Position numbers and translations under genes: made by a program. From assembly GCF_019703515.2 (NCBI RefSeq), contig NC_059374.1:12181745-12245744 (forward strand): 64,000 nt of DNA, read 5' to 3'. This stretch comes from Myxocyprinus asiaticus (taxonomy: Eukaryota; Chordata; Actinopteri; Cypriniformes; Catostomidae). Within the stretch, counting starts at the first letter, position 1; each line of letters begins with the position of its first letter. Below, piece after piece: positions 10,138 to 20,039 of this stretch. Under the pieces are notes generated by a model. The model did not search any database, had not been told where the DNA came from, and was given only the letters and a program-made list of their open reading frames with translations.

Positions 10138-10527
10138 GAAAATGAAGGCATTGCATGAAAAATCTATTCTTTTTTCACTGTGCGGAGCGAAGAAAGTGTT
10201 TCACTTTGAAGAGCTTGATGTTTCAGCAGTGATAGACTTGGCTTGAGTGACAGTCTGTGACAGCGCGCTCAGCTGTGTGAACTTCCACTGCTGTAAATGT
10301 CCCATTCAATAATCTCTCAATAAATCATGCATTAATTAAAATTAAACCCAGTAATGTAATGACAGGAATGCCGCCCATTGTAATGAAATAAAAGTTAAAA
10401 AAAAATTCATTACAAATTTTCTTGAGTGAGAGTAAAAAGTACCCACTTTTAAACCTACTCTAAAAGTCAAAAGAGTTACTCAAGTAAATGTAACGGAGTA
10501 AATGCAGCGCATTTCTACCCACCTCTG

Positions 10528-11545
10528 TTCATGCTCAAACATTTAAATAAAGCCATATGTGAATGCACATTGCTGATTATTACCTTTTATTCAATTCAAG
10601 TTATAATAATAATGGCGTTTATTGACATCAGTGTTTCATTCTGTGATCCTGCATGTCAAATTTGACTGATATTGATTACATCTTGGATAAGTTTCCTACA
10701 TTAAAGTTTTGCACCTAAAGCAACCAATACAGAGACTGATGCACAAATGCGGATATGTTCAACGTGTCTTAAATTTTATTTAATAAAACTACTTATAAGA
10801 ATATTTCCAGTACTTTTGGTTGTCGTTAAAGAAACTTACAGTTCGCTCGTTCATGTCCTCGGTACACGCATGCTCATAGGATCAGCAGCTCACTCATCAG
10901 ACTCCTCTGTAAATCTCTGCAAACTTCGACTGTTTGTGGACCAGCTCTTTCGGTTCTTTTTGAGTTGGACATGACCGAAGAGCTGATTTTGATTCTGCCT
11001 GTAGGTTTGATTCCTTCATTTCAAACGGGTTCTTTAGTTCAATAACCAGTCTAGAAACTCATAAGAGCCGCCTGCCTGTATGAATCCAACTCATTCATTT
11101 CGAACTCAATGTCAGGCTACTAGTCATCTGCATTTAGTTAATGAAATTAAATTTCTTGAAAATATCCATCACAGTTAGCCACACAATTCATGAAGTCTAA
11201 TTAAAAAATGCAATTACAACTAGAAGACTAATATGTTATTAATAATTTGTATTAGTAACATAATTGAGTAAAAATGCCTACTTAATTCTCGAGACCTTCA
11301 TTTGCAAATATTTTTAAAATGATTAAAAAATAACACAGAAAGAAACCTCTGTTTTCTAAATCTGTTTTATAAATGTTTTATTTGTATACTATTAATGTCT
11401 CAACGCATTGCAAGTCCTCGGTAATCCTTGGCAAACTTCGCCAGTTCATGGACCGTCTCTTTTGGTTCTTTTTATGTCGGACACGACCGAAGAGCTGACT
11501 TTCGATTCAGCCTGTAGGTTTGATTCCTTCATTTCGAATGGGTTC
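10528..11545. other. Older host repeat around the hAT insertion; duplicated block
   Basis: Mostly AT-rich. Blocks at about 10890-11035 and 11420-11545 are copies of each other: GCAAACTTCG, GGACC..CTCTTT, GACCGAAGAGCTGA, then CCTGTAGGTTTGATTCCTTC, and GGGTTCTTT. They probably belong with the 5929-6022 repeat to an older element split by the hAT. Confidence 0.55.
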
Positions 11546-11789
11546 TTTGTGTCACGCTCAGGTGAGTTCGCCGATTTGTTTAGATTGTTTTGTCATTTTC
11601 TCTCCCCCATGTCTCGCAGGCGCGGCCAACATGCATAATTGGTGTTTCCATGGGAACATTGATTGTTCACAAGGAAACACTGATCACGCCACTGATTAGC
11701 GTGCCGAGCAACACCTGTTCTCCTCTAATTCACATCCTTCTTAAGCCCGTCGTGTTCTCAGAATCTTTGCTAGATTGTTTTCTTTTAGA
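11546..11789 (+). repeat. LTR-like segment, unassigned
   Basis: It begins TGTCACGCTCAGGTGAG and is more GC-rich than its surroundings (TCTCGCAGGCGCGGCC, GATCACGCCACTG). The beginning is LTR-like but no second copy, duplication or defined end was found before the Tc1 fragment starts. Confidence 0.3.
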
Positions 11790-12066
11790 ATTTCTGTGGC
11801 TTTTTCTTTGCAATTCTTCCCATAAGGCCTGCACCCCTGAGTCTTCTCTTTACTGTTGTATGTGAAACTAGTGTTGAGCGGGTAGAATTCAATGGAGCTG
11901 TCAGCTGAGGACATGTGAGGCATCTGTTTCTCAAACTTGAAACTCTGATGTACTTATCCTCTTGTTTAGTTGCACAACTGGCCTTCCACATCTCTTTCTG
12001 TGCTTGTTAGAGCCAGTTGTCCTTTGTCTTTGAAGACTCTAGTGTACACCTTTGTATGAAATCTTC
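11790..12066 (-). mobile_element. Tc1-like element, 3' half left of the DIRS
   Basis: Minus-strand sequence matching 26555-26820 of the Tc1 copy at 26074-27310, covering the transposase segment after the helix-turn-helix (KRRLRGAGLMGRIAK and preceding residues). It stops at GAAATCTTC (12066), and the next Tc1 bases resume at 17254 beyond the DIRS. At the other side similarity fades at about 11790, so the catalytic part and 3' TIR are gone. Confidence 0.8.
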
Positions 12067-12093
12067 TGTTCCCTGTCTGTCACTCACTCGATG

Positions 12094-12275
12094 TTGTGTC
12101 GATGTAGTGACACTAGGGGTTTGATCTTGAGAGCCCCGATCACCTTTGCTTAAAATAGAAAAGGCCAATGAAAATTGGCGAGTGGAATTTGCATGCCACT
12201 CTCTGCCCCGGACATAAGGGTATAAAAGGAGATGGCATGCATCACTTATTCAGATTTTTTCTTCGGAGCCAAATG
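12094..12275 (+). repeat. DIRS left inverted terminal repeat
   Basis: ATGTAGTGACACTAGGGG, CTTTGCTTAAAATAGAAAAG and GAAAATTGGCGAGTGGAATT all occur inverted in 17025-17207. The outermost about 27 bases (TGTTCCCTGTCTGTCACTC onward) are unique to this end and are echoed in the internal complementary region. A TATA-like GGGTATAAAAGGAG at 12218-12231 fits a promoter inside the repeat. Confidence 0.85.
12218..12231 (+). promoter_or_regulatory. TATA-like box in the DIRS left terminal repeat
   Basis: GGGTATAAAAGGAG stands about 240 bases before the gag-like ATG. The matching position in the right inverted repeat has lost the match (GGGTATGATAGGAG on the minus strand), so only the left copy keeps a good TATA box. 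Confidence 0.5.
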
Positions 12276-12466
12276 CTTGTGTGTTCGTCCTCTTACCCTT
12301 TACTATGCTGCTGGATTCTTACGGTGCATATCAGTGGTCACCCTCACACAGTTGAGTGCTGTGTTTCCCCTGGAGTCTGCAGGTGCTAAAAGAGTATATT
12401 AGAAAGAGTATATTTCCTTCTAAAAGAGCTCACGCAAATGCTTCTTTTTAAATATCCTTTTAAAAT

Positions 12467-13662
12467 ATGTCCTTCCGCGTTTGCGCTACTGGATGTGGCC
12501 GTTATCTCTCCCCTCCAGATACCCATGAAGTCTGCCTCGAGTGTCTGGGGTGCCAGCACGTTGAGGCGGCTTTCGTGGAAGGGTTATATTCTCATTGCGA
12601 GAACATGCCCATGAGAACATTGCGGTCACGGCTCACTTCCTTCTTCATGAAGCAAGGAGCCACCGCGGCTGCTCCCCAACCCGGTCCGTCCTGGGCTGAC
12701 GCTCAGCCGGACGGGTCGGCAATCCGTGGGGATCTGGATGTGGACATGGGAGCATTTCTGCCGGCTCAGCCCCCACGGACCTCCCATCCCCCAGTACGCT
12801 CGTTCTGTCCAGACGAGCTGTCAAGCGATGCAGGCAGTCTGCCTCAGGGTGGGTTTAATGAGTCGTTCGCGGCTCGCGAAGTCGTGGAAGGTACCTTTTA
12901 CTGCCTGTACACACTTTGCGGGCTCGTCCACTCTGACTACACTCCACAGCGGAGTGGCTAAGGGATATGTTGAGTTTCCCCAGGTAGAGCGCGCCGTAGC
13001 GGTGCATTTATACCCGCAGGCTGTAGCCAACTGGCGTGACCGACCAAGGCTTCCTTTCAAGGCCTGTAAGTTCTCTTCCTCTTTAATGACGAAGGCTTAC
13101 AAGGCCACAGGTCAGGCCGCTTCCACCCTGCACGCCATGGCCATCCTGCAGGTCTATCAGGCCAAGGCACTAAAAGACCTGCACGAGGGTAGAACCGACC
13201 CAGGGCTGATGCAGGAACTGCGCACTGCGACTGACCTAACTTCGTCGCACACCCTGGGGGAAGAAATTCACGCTTGTGGTCCAAGAGCGGCACCTGTGGC
13301 TCAACCTTGTGGAGATGCATGATGCCGAGAAAGTCCACTTTCTTGATGCAGCCATCTCCCAAGGGGGACTTTTTGGCGACACCGTCGAGGATTTTGCCCA
13401 TCAGTTCTCAACGGTGAGAAAGCAGACCGAGGCAATTAAACACATCCTGCCGCAGCACGACCCAGCCGCCTTCAGGCCACCAAGGTCCCGCACCCCATCT
13501 GCTTCATGCCAGAGCCATTCCCCTGCGGTGCCAGCCCCGGATCCTGTACCATCGGAGCCCACACGCCGGCCTCAGAGAAAAATATCCTCCCACGGGAAGT
13601 CGGCTCCACCTGCCAGTCAGCTGGCCCCCAAGAACCACAGAAGGGCTTCGAGGCGTTCCTGA
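12467..13662 (+). pseudogene. DIRS gag-like ORF1, two frameshifts
   Basis: The N-terminal frame (12467-12961) opens MSFRVCATGCGRYLSPPDTH and holds paired cysteine motifs (CATGC, CLECLGCQH, then HC..MPMRTLRSRL) that I associate with vertebrate DIRS gag proteins. Reading then moves to a second frame up to about 13260 (ERAVAVHLYPQA, TGQAASTLHAMAILQVYQAK) and a third to 13662 (MVQERHLWLNLVEMHDAEKV, then a Pro/Ser/Arg-rich tail). About 400 residues in all, close to a complete gag. The second DIRS copy at 31023-31910 preserves the same middle blocks (EEAVAAHLYP, QAIGRSMGSL). Confidence 0.8.
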
Positions 13663-14283
13663 CTTGGCCCGCCCAGGGATGAGGTGACCGCTCCTTGCCT
13701 GGGACATCTCTCCAGCCCCACCATTGCCCCTGGTCCAGCGTGTGGTGAGTATGACATTTCCAAGTGCCCTCTGGGCCTCGGCACCCACATGGTCAATAAA
13801 AGAGCAGTTTCCTCATTCCCTGGGCCAGCACACTCGCAACGGCCAGGCACTGGAAGTCTTTCCGGTCAATCAGGCGAACGCAAGTACTTCCCGTTCCCTC
13901 ATTCTCCGTCGAGAGACAGCCGGCGAACAGGTAAGTGTGCTGGTCTCTGGGGCCGCTCGCCCACTCCAGTCATCAGCCACTTTTGCAGGCTTGTGGAGCA
14001 GCACGTCCCCCTGGACTGTTTTCCAGGTGGGGCGCCTGCTCTGCCTTGCCGCGAACCACCCTGCCCGGGCACGGTAAGTCCAGTCGTCCTCCTGGTGCTG
14101 CTGTCATGGAGACTGGAGTCCTGGTTAGAGCTCTCCAGCCCCTCATGGTGGCTCATCAGGACGATTCGCTTTGGCTACGTGATCCAGTTCGCCAGACGCC
14201 CGCCCCAGTTCAGTGGTATCCTCTCCAATACGGTGCAGGGCGAGGGTGCCTCCGTATTTCAGGCATAAGTTGCCACTCTTCTG

Positions 14284-15495
14284 TTGAAGGCAGCAATAGA
14301 GCTTGTCCCCGTAGCCGAGTTGCACAAGGGCTTCTACAGCCCTTATTTTAACGTGCCCAAGAGAGGGGGTGGGTCGTGCCCAATCTTGGACCTGCATGCC
14401 CTGAACAAGGCCTTACATAGGCTTCTGTTCAGGATGTTAACACAGAAGCACATCCTGGCATCAGTACGACATCAGGATTGATTCGCAGCCATCAACCTGA
14501 AGGACGCGTACTTTCACGTATCGATCCTTCCTCGACACAGACCCTTTCTTCGGTTTGCTTTCGAGGGACGAGCATACCATTACAAGGTCCTCCCCTTTGG
14601 TCTGTCCCTGTCCTCTCGTGTCTTTACCAAGGTCGCAGAGGCTGCCCTGGCCCCGCTAAGGGAGAAGGGTATACACATTCTCAATTATCTCGACGACTGG
14701 CTAATCCTAGCTCACTCGCGAGATCTATTGTGTGCACACAGGGATCTTGTGCTTCAGCACCTCGACTGACTCGGGCTTCAGGTCAACTGGGAGAAGAGCA
14801 AGCTCTCCCCTGTGCAGAGCATCTCTTTTCTCAGTATGGAGTTGGACTCGGTCACTCTCAGGGCACGTCTTATGACTGAACGTGCTCTGTCAGTGAAGAC
14901 CTTCAGGCAGAAGGTAGTGGTGCCAGTGAAACAATTTCAGAGGCTCCTGGGGCATATGGCATCCTCGGCGGCGGTTCTCCCCCTCGGGTTGATGCATATG
15001 AGACCGCTTCAGCACTGGCTACAGACTCGAGTCCCGAGGTGGGCATGGCACCACGGCACCCAGTGTGTGACCATCATGCCACAGTGCCGTCAGACTTTCA
15101 GTCCTTGGTCAGACCTGCCGTTTCTATGGGCAGGTGTTCCCCTAGAGCAGGTCTCAAGGTGCGTCGTGGTCACGACAGACACCTTGAACTCGGGCTGGGG
15201 TGCCGTATGCAATGGGCAGGCAGTGTTGGGGCTCTGGACGGGGCCCCGACTCCATTGGCACATCAACTGCTTAGAGTTGCTGGCAGTATCACTGGCCCTG
15301 AAGAGGCTCTGGCCGTTGATTCAGGGCAAGCATGTGTTGGTCCGAACTGACAACACAGCGACCGTAGTGTACATAAACCGCCAAGGCAAGTATGCATTTC
15401 CTCCTGTGAGTCTCATTGCACAGACCCTGTGCAAAGTCAGGGAGGACGAGCAGCAAGTCCTGTTCATTGCACCGTACTGGCCCAACCGGACTTAG
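14284..15495 (+). pseudogene. DIRS reverse transcriptase / RNase H
   Basis: One frame reads through with in-frame stops at about 14479 and 14767. Reverse-transcriptase blocks: GFYSPYFNVPKRGGG, PILDLHALNKAL, AINLKDAYFHVSI (motif A), LPFGLSLSSRVFTK, and NYLDDWLILAHS (catalytic box, YLDD). The thumb follows, then RNase H: VVTTDTLNSGWGAV (first Asp), HINCLELLAVSLAL (Glu), VLVRTDNTATVVYINRQG (Asp). Just after INRQG the frame joins YAFPPVSLIAQTL, which in complete DIRS elements lies roughly a hundred residues further on, so the RNase H end and linker have been deleted. The frame ends at a TAG (15493) before the recombinase. Confidence 0.85.
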
Positions 15496-15507
15496 TTCTC
15501 AGATCTG

Positions 15508-16118
15508 ATGCTCCTGACAGTAGCACCTCCCTGGCACATTCCCCTGAGGCAGGACCTTCTCACTCAGGGGCAAGGCACGCTCCAGCACCCACGGCCGGAC
15601 CTCTGGAATCTCTATGTCTGGCTCCTGGATGGGATGCGGAAGGCAGGTCTTCCGCCAACGGTGGTAGACACGATCACTCAGGCCAGAACCCCCTCTATGA
15701 GGTGGCTGTATGCCTTGAAGTGGTGTGTCTTCGCTAACTGGTGTTCTTCCCATGGGGAAGACCCACAAAGATGCTCTCCCTTCAGAGGAGGAAGACCCGG
15801 CCCTGTCGTTGCTGTGTCCAGTTCTTTGTCTGTTTTGGAGGACAGCAGAAGGGGAAAGCTGTCTCCAAGCAGAGGTTGGCCCATTGGATTGTGGATGCCA
15901 TTTCTCTTGCATACCAGTCTCAGGACTTGCCGTGCCCCTTGGGAGTCCAGGTGTACTCCACTAGAAGCGGTGCGTCCTCCTGGGCACTGGCAAGGGGGGC
16001 CTCTCTAGCAGACATATGCAGAGCTGCGGGTTGGGCTACGCCCAATACCTTTGCGAGGTTTTATAACCTACGCATAGACCCGGTTTTGACCCAAGTGTTA
16101 CATGGTAACAGCAGGTAG
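15508..16118 (+). pseudogene. DIRS tyrosine recombinase, internally deleted
   Basis: The first part (frame of the RT) reads PPTVVDTITQARTPSMRWLY and NWCSSHGEDPQRCS, the N-terminal arm of the recombinase. A frame change follows and the sequence jumps to QFFVCFGGQQKGKAVSKQRL, HWIVDAISLAY, SWALARGASLADICRAAGWA and NTFARFYNL. The last block carries the C-terminal tyrosine (FARFYN). The core containing the first catalytic Arg is missing between them, and the HSTR box reads YSTR, losing its His. It could not act as a recombinase. Confidence 0.85.
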
Positions 16119-16867
16119 ACCGGGCGGCCGGTTGGGTGTACCGCTTGCATTGCGCCTTTCCCCTTTTTCAAAGGTGATATTGTGCGCTTTTTGTCTACAA
16201 CAGTTCCCCGTACCGGTGAACTCCGGACGCCTCTTTAATTCTTTAGCACTGTCCAGTGACAAACTCAGCGGAGGAGTAATGCCACCAGGTCCAGTACTCG
16301 TGGTATTCCCCTTTTCAGGTGAGCCCATGTGCTTGGGCTCAGTGCTCTATGCGTGGTGATTCCCCTTTGGTAATCCCGTATGATGAGTTTCCACTGTTCG
16401 GTTTCCCCCTTAGGTGAAACCTGTGTTTCCCCTCATCAGAGCTTTCTCTGTCTCGGCCACTGTGCTGCGTACCCTCTCTGTAGATAGGGTCCTCCTGTGG
16501 TATCATTCCATATGTGTACTTCCCTGTTGGTAAGTCCATGTGAGGTATGCTCCACATGTTAACCTCCCTCCGGCAGGATGTGGTCTCTGTAGTGCTCTCC
16601 TTCCTGGAGAGGGAAGAGCACTTCCCAGCACTATTCTAGAAAATGCTCGGCGAGAGATTGCTTAACAGAAAATTAAGAAAGGCACCGCCGGTAGCCTGCT
16701 TGGGTGAGTGCCCTCTCGCCCCTTAACGGGACTAGGGAGACACCTTACCTAACTCACTGGAAGGTCGCGACATGGTTAAGTGCTTGCTGCGAGGCACACA
16801 GCAGCTTGCCTGTGTCCACTCTTCCATGACTCGTGACACGGTTCAGCGCCTGCAGAGTTTCTTATAG

Positions 16868-16978
16868 GAACCCTAGTGTCACTACATCGACACAACGTCA
16901 AGTGAGTGACAGACAGGGAATGTCTTGGTTACTGATGTAACCTCTGTTCCCTGATGGGGGAACAAGATGTTGTGTCCA
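16868..16978 (+). repeat. DIRS internal complementary region
   Basis: The left half (CTAGTGTCACTACATCGACA ... GAGTGACAGACAGGGAA) is the reverse complement of the element's left end (12067-12117). The right half (GTCTTGGTTACTGATGTAAC ... GATGTTGTGTCC) is the reverse complement of its right end (17194-17253). The two unique ends are thus fused here back to back, as in DIRS elements, where this region serves as template to complete and circularise the cDNA. Confidence 0.88.
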
Positions 16979-17024
16979 TCCTGCTGCAGCGCTGAACCGG
17001 CCGCTGATATGGCCGGGACTCTCT

Positions 17025-17207
17025 ATCGGCTCCTCAGCATAAATCTGAATGAGTGATGCACGCCATCTCCTATCATACCCGTATGCCCGGGGCGGAGAGT
17101 GGCATGCAAATTCCACTCGCCAATTTTCATTGGTCTTTTCTATTTTAAGCAAAGGTGATTGGGGCTCTCAAGACCGAACCCCTAGTGTCACTACATTGAC
17201 ACAACGT
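17025..17207 (-). repeat. DIRS right inverted terminal repeat
   Basis: Inverse of 12094-12275 (CCACTCGCCAATTTTCATTG, CTATTTTAAGCAAAGGTG, CCCTAGTGTCACTACATTGA). Beyond it, 17208-17253 is the unique right extension (GTCTCGTTCCCTCCATCAGG ... CAGTAACCAAGAC), which also forms the first bases of the window. Confidence 0.85.
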
Positions 17208-17253
17208 CTCGTTCCCTCCATCAGGGAACAGAGGTTACATCAGTAACCAAGAC

Positions 17254-17630
17254 GTTTTTCGGTAATTTCAAGCATTGTATAGCCTTCATTCCTCAAAACA
17301 ATGACTGACTGATGAGTTTCTAGAGAAAGCTGTTTCTTTTTTGCCATTTTTGACCTAATATTGACATGCCAGTCTAATTCATACTGTGGCAACTCAAAAA
17401 CAAACACAAAGACAATGTTAAGCTTCATTTAATGAACCAAATAGCTTTCAGCAGTGTTTGATATAATGGCCTGTGTAGATTTGATCAAAAATTAAAAAAA
17501 ATTTATGGTGCTGTTTCTTTTACATCAGTAATATCCTGACTATACTTTGTGATCGGCTGAATGCCACTTTGGTGAATTAAAGTACCAATTTCCTTCCGAA
17601 ACAGCAAAATCTGTACACTATTCCAAACTT
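17254..17630 (-). mobile_element. Tc1-like element, 5' half right of the DIRS
   Basis: On the minus strand it contains the 5' TIR region (TTTGGAATAGTGTACAGATT, CCAAAGTGGCATTCAG), a short leader, and the transposase start MAKKKQLSLETHQSVIVLRN with the helix-turn-helix region GYTMLEI. It breaks at 17254, where the DIRS begins, and continues at 12066. Compared with 26074-26465 the leader is shorter, and the outermost TIR bases are missing. Confidence 0.8.
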
Positions 17631-19139
17631 GAGTCAAGTATTTTAAACTTGCAGATACCCTGTTTTATTGATAAGCAGTGTTACAATTTCTAAGGCCTTG
17701 TTGAATGTGTGCCCCACATGCCTCACAAAGTATCTGTGATACATGATTTATTTTGTGGGTTTGTTCTGTATGGACATGCAGTATTAATTTTATTTGTTCA
17801 GGTCTAAAAAAAGGTTTAAAAAGTCTTCATTTTTTTAAATTAAGATTTTAAAAACTCTGCAGCAAACCTAAGATAGAAATCAAGTATTTTTAGCCTATGT
17901 AAGGTACATTTTAATTACCACAGAAGCATGTCAAGTCTTAACCAAAACACATAATGAGACGTTTTTGTCTGCAAGTTCAAAGCAATGCTTGATGCTAGTG
18001 TTGACGCCTTGATGCAAATCATGAACATGGCTTCACAATTGCTGTAGCAAAGCGGATAGCCACAGTTTACCGGCAGATTAATATTTTGGAGGATGAGAGT
18101 TTATGTGGGGACAAGTTTTTAAAATTATTTATCCTCCGATTTAGACTTTGGAAAACATTAAATGTTACTTAAATTGGGGGTATTTTAGTGCATTCCTATC
18201 TTTATACTGTGGAAGGCTTTATTTCTAAAATGTTAATAAAGCATTCTATTGTCATATTTTGTTTTGTTTTCTTTCCTGAGATGGAAATAAATGCATTTTG
18301 ACAGGAAAATAAGTATATGTATATAGTGTCAAATTTCAGCACCTTCAAAACCTGCGATTAATCGAGAGTAACTACAAAACAAAAATTATGCAATTTAATC
18401 ATGATTCAAAATTTTTATTGACTGACAGAACTAATTCTTATATGATAAAGTTTGGGGAGAAACAATCCAGGTATGTACAGTAAGTCATTATTCAGGAAAA
18501 ATCTTGAATTTCATATAGGTTTTTAACAACATGAGGGCGAGTAAATAACAGAATTTTCGGGGGCCACTGTATAAATAATGTGGCTATGCATACCTCTTTT
18601 GACTTTTTTCTTTCCAAAATGTCCTATGAACACTTCAGCAAGCAATAGATGTGACTTATGTTATTGTGAATATGCTCATAACTGACAGTTGGCATGGGTT
18701 ACACTCTTCCCTCAAGGGCCCATTTCACCAAGAAGTACCATGATGGAAAAATACTAGGGCAAATTTGAACAAGTGTAGCCTTGGCATTATATAGGAGAGC
18801 AGAAAGACTAGAAGACAGACATACAGCATCAAAAACTGCAGAGTGGTTGGAAGAGCCTGTTTTAAAATTCTCCTAACAACATTATTGTCATTGTGCATGA
18901 CAGTGATACTAATATTATGGATGCTGCAAATATATTGGAAGAGAACCATGGGTGGTGCAACACCTGATTAAAAGACGGCACGCATCGAAAGAGCCACAGT
19001 ATTTGGGATGTGGGATATTTTTTTACAGAAGATAAAAGATAAAAAGAAATTAATGAGCAGACTTGGGAACTATTATGCTCAGGGTGTAAGCATGAGATGG
19101 AACAGTACACTGTATGTTTAAACCATTGAATTAATGAAG
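17631..19139. other. AT-rich intergenic DNA
   Basis: No gene, RNA or clear repeat was recognised. The longest open frames (18725-19110, minus) have no recognisable motif, overlap each other and are unlikely to be coding. Confidence 0.45.
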
Positions 19140-19496
19140 GCGGTCTGTAACCTAAACTACTGCAGGCCTACCTGCATGTGCAATTAGGCCTCTGCAAATG
19201 ATCCATAATGAAGCAGCACGTCTGGTCTTCAACGTACCAAAGAGAGTGCATGTCACAACACTCCTTGTCTCTTCCATGATCACTTGGCCATGCACACATT
19301 AAAAATGAATAATAATAATATATTATTATTGTTGTTGCACTCTAGTCTCTCTTGATACTATTATGCAGTTGAAACTTTGTAATGCAGCACTTTTCATACT
19401 ACTGTCTCCTTAAGATGAATCGCTTATGATGTATTATTGCTCTTTTGTAAGTCGCTTTGGGTAAAAGCATCTGCCAAATGAATAAATGTAAATCTA
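19140..19496 (+). mobile_element. L2-type LINE 3' end
   Basis: A short decayed piece of reverse-transcriptase C-terminus (LQMIHNEAARLVFNVPKR in one frame) leads into the tail TTTTGTAAGTCGCTTTGGGT, AAAAGCATCTGCCAAATGAA, TAAATGTAAATC, characteristic of fish L2/Maui LINEs. An (ATT)n run at about 19309-19332 interrupts it. Confidence 0.7.
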
Positions 19497-19744
19497 GAAA
19501 AGACTCGAGATGACTGGAATTAATACAAATGTTACATATCATTTGGTGTAAGCCCTGTCCTATGTTTCAGCACTCAGACACTTTTGAACCATCATATCCT
19601 GCCAGAGGCAATGACGGCACTGGAAGGCAGCTTACTCCAAAGGAATTAGAACCTTATTTAAACCTATGCCCCCAAAAGGAAAATAAATGAAATATAAATA
19701 GAAGAAGAAGAAATATAAATGAATGATGCAAACATGAGCCTGTA

Positions 19745-20038
19745 TATGACTGTACAAACATGCTACTTTTGTGCTATACCCTGCAGAAGGGTAGGCTAGC
19801 TTATGAGAATTGTTGAGTCCTTGCGAATGGGTGAGACTTATTTGTGCAATATCTTTCCAGAAGGATAAACAATGCTTTGTGATTGAGCCCTTCGATAAGG
19901 GTGAATGTTGTTTGTGCAATACTCTTTGCTGAAAGATAAACAATGTTTGCATTTCAGCCCTTCAAGAAGGACAAACGTTGTTTGTGCAATACCCTTGCGG
20001 AAAGATAAACAACATTCTGACCTCTCTGGCCTGAGCCT
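19745..20038 (+). repeat. 70-bp tandem array, left part
   Basis: The GAG(C/T)CC word recurs at 19815, 19885 and 19955 (as CAGCCC), exactly 70 bp apart, in units of the form GAGCCCTTCGATAAGGGTGA ... TTGTGCAATACCC..GCGGAA ... GATAAACAACATTCTG. Each unit contains a small stem (CCCTT..AAGGG). It stops at the LTR-element remnant and resumes at 20822. Confidence 0.85.
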
Positions 20039-20039
20039 T

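Larger units (their letters stand above)
8284..10140 (-). mobile_element. Rex1/Babar-type LINE, 5'-truncated
   Basis: Read on the minus strand it runs from a truncated reverse-transcriptase frame at about 10137 to a 3' end at 8284 made of ATTCTG repeats (on the plus strand AATCAGAATCAGAATCAG). That tail matches the tail at 27486-27502 of the better-preserved copy. A solo LTR (8668-9016) has entered the 3' UTR. A short duplication AGGCATTGCATGAAAA at 10127 and 10147 lies at the 5' truncation point. Confidence 0.8.
6100..10527. mobile_element. hAT-like element containing nested insertions
   Basis: The termini are CAGAGGTGGGTAGAGTAG on the left and CTACCCACCTCTG on the right, inverted as in hAT elements. 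The flanks gtcacgct (6092-6099) and ttcatgct (10528-10535) are an 8-bp target duplication with two differences. Its own sequence is only about 6100-6336, 6979-7054, 7931-8283 and 10141-10527. The rest is two MITEs and a LINE. I see no transposase, so it is non-autonomous. The left end's ACTCAAGTA / AGTAAAAGTA richness is mirrored at the right end. Confidence 0.8.
12067..17253 (+). mobile_element. DIRS-type retrotransposon inserted in a Tc1 element
   Basis: An element of about 5.2 kb with inverted terminal repeats, an internal complementary region, a gag-like frame, a reverse transcriptase / RNase H frame with YLDD, and the C-terminus of a tyrosine recombinase: the DIRS plan, which uses a recombinase instead of an integrase and makes no target duplication. 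The Tc1 sequence reads through cleanly if the element is removed (GAAATCTTC | GTTTTTCGG), without a duplication, as expected. Frameshifts, stops and two internal deletions make it non-functional. Confidence 0.9.

Noticed and set aside
13504..14397. Several long overlapping frames on both strands in the DIRS element
   Set aside because: GC-rich shadows of the gag/RT region; none has a recognisable domain and the expected DIRS frames account for the sequence.
18725..19110. Overlapping 74- and 82-codon minus-strand ORFs
   Set aside because: No recognisable domain and ordinary AT-rich composition; likely chance frames.
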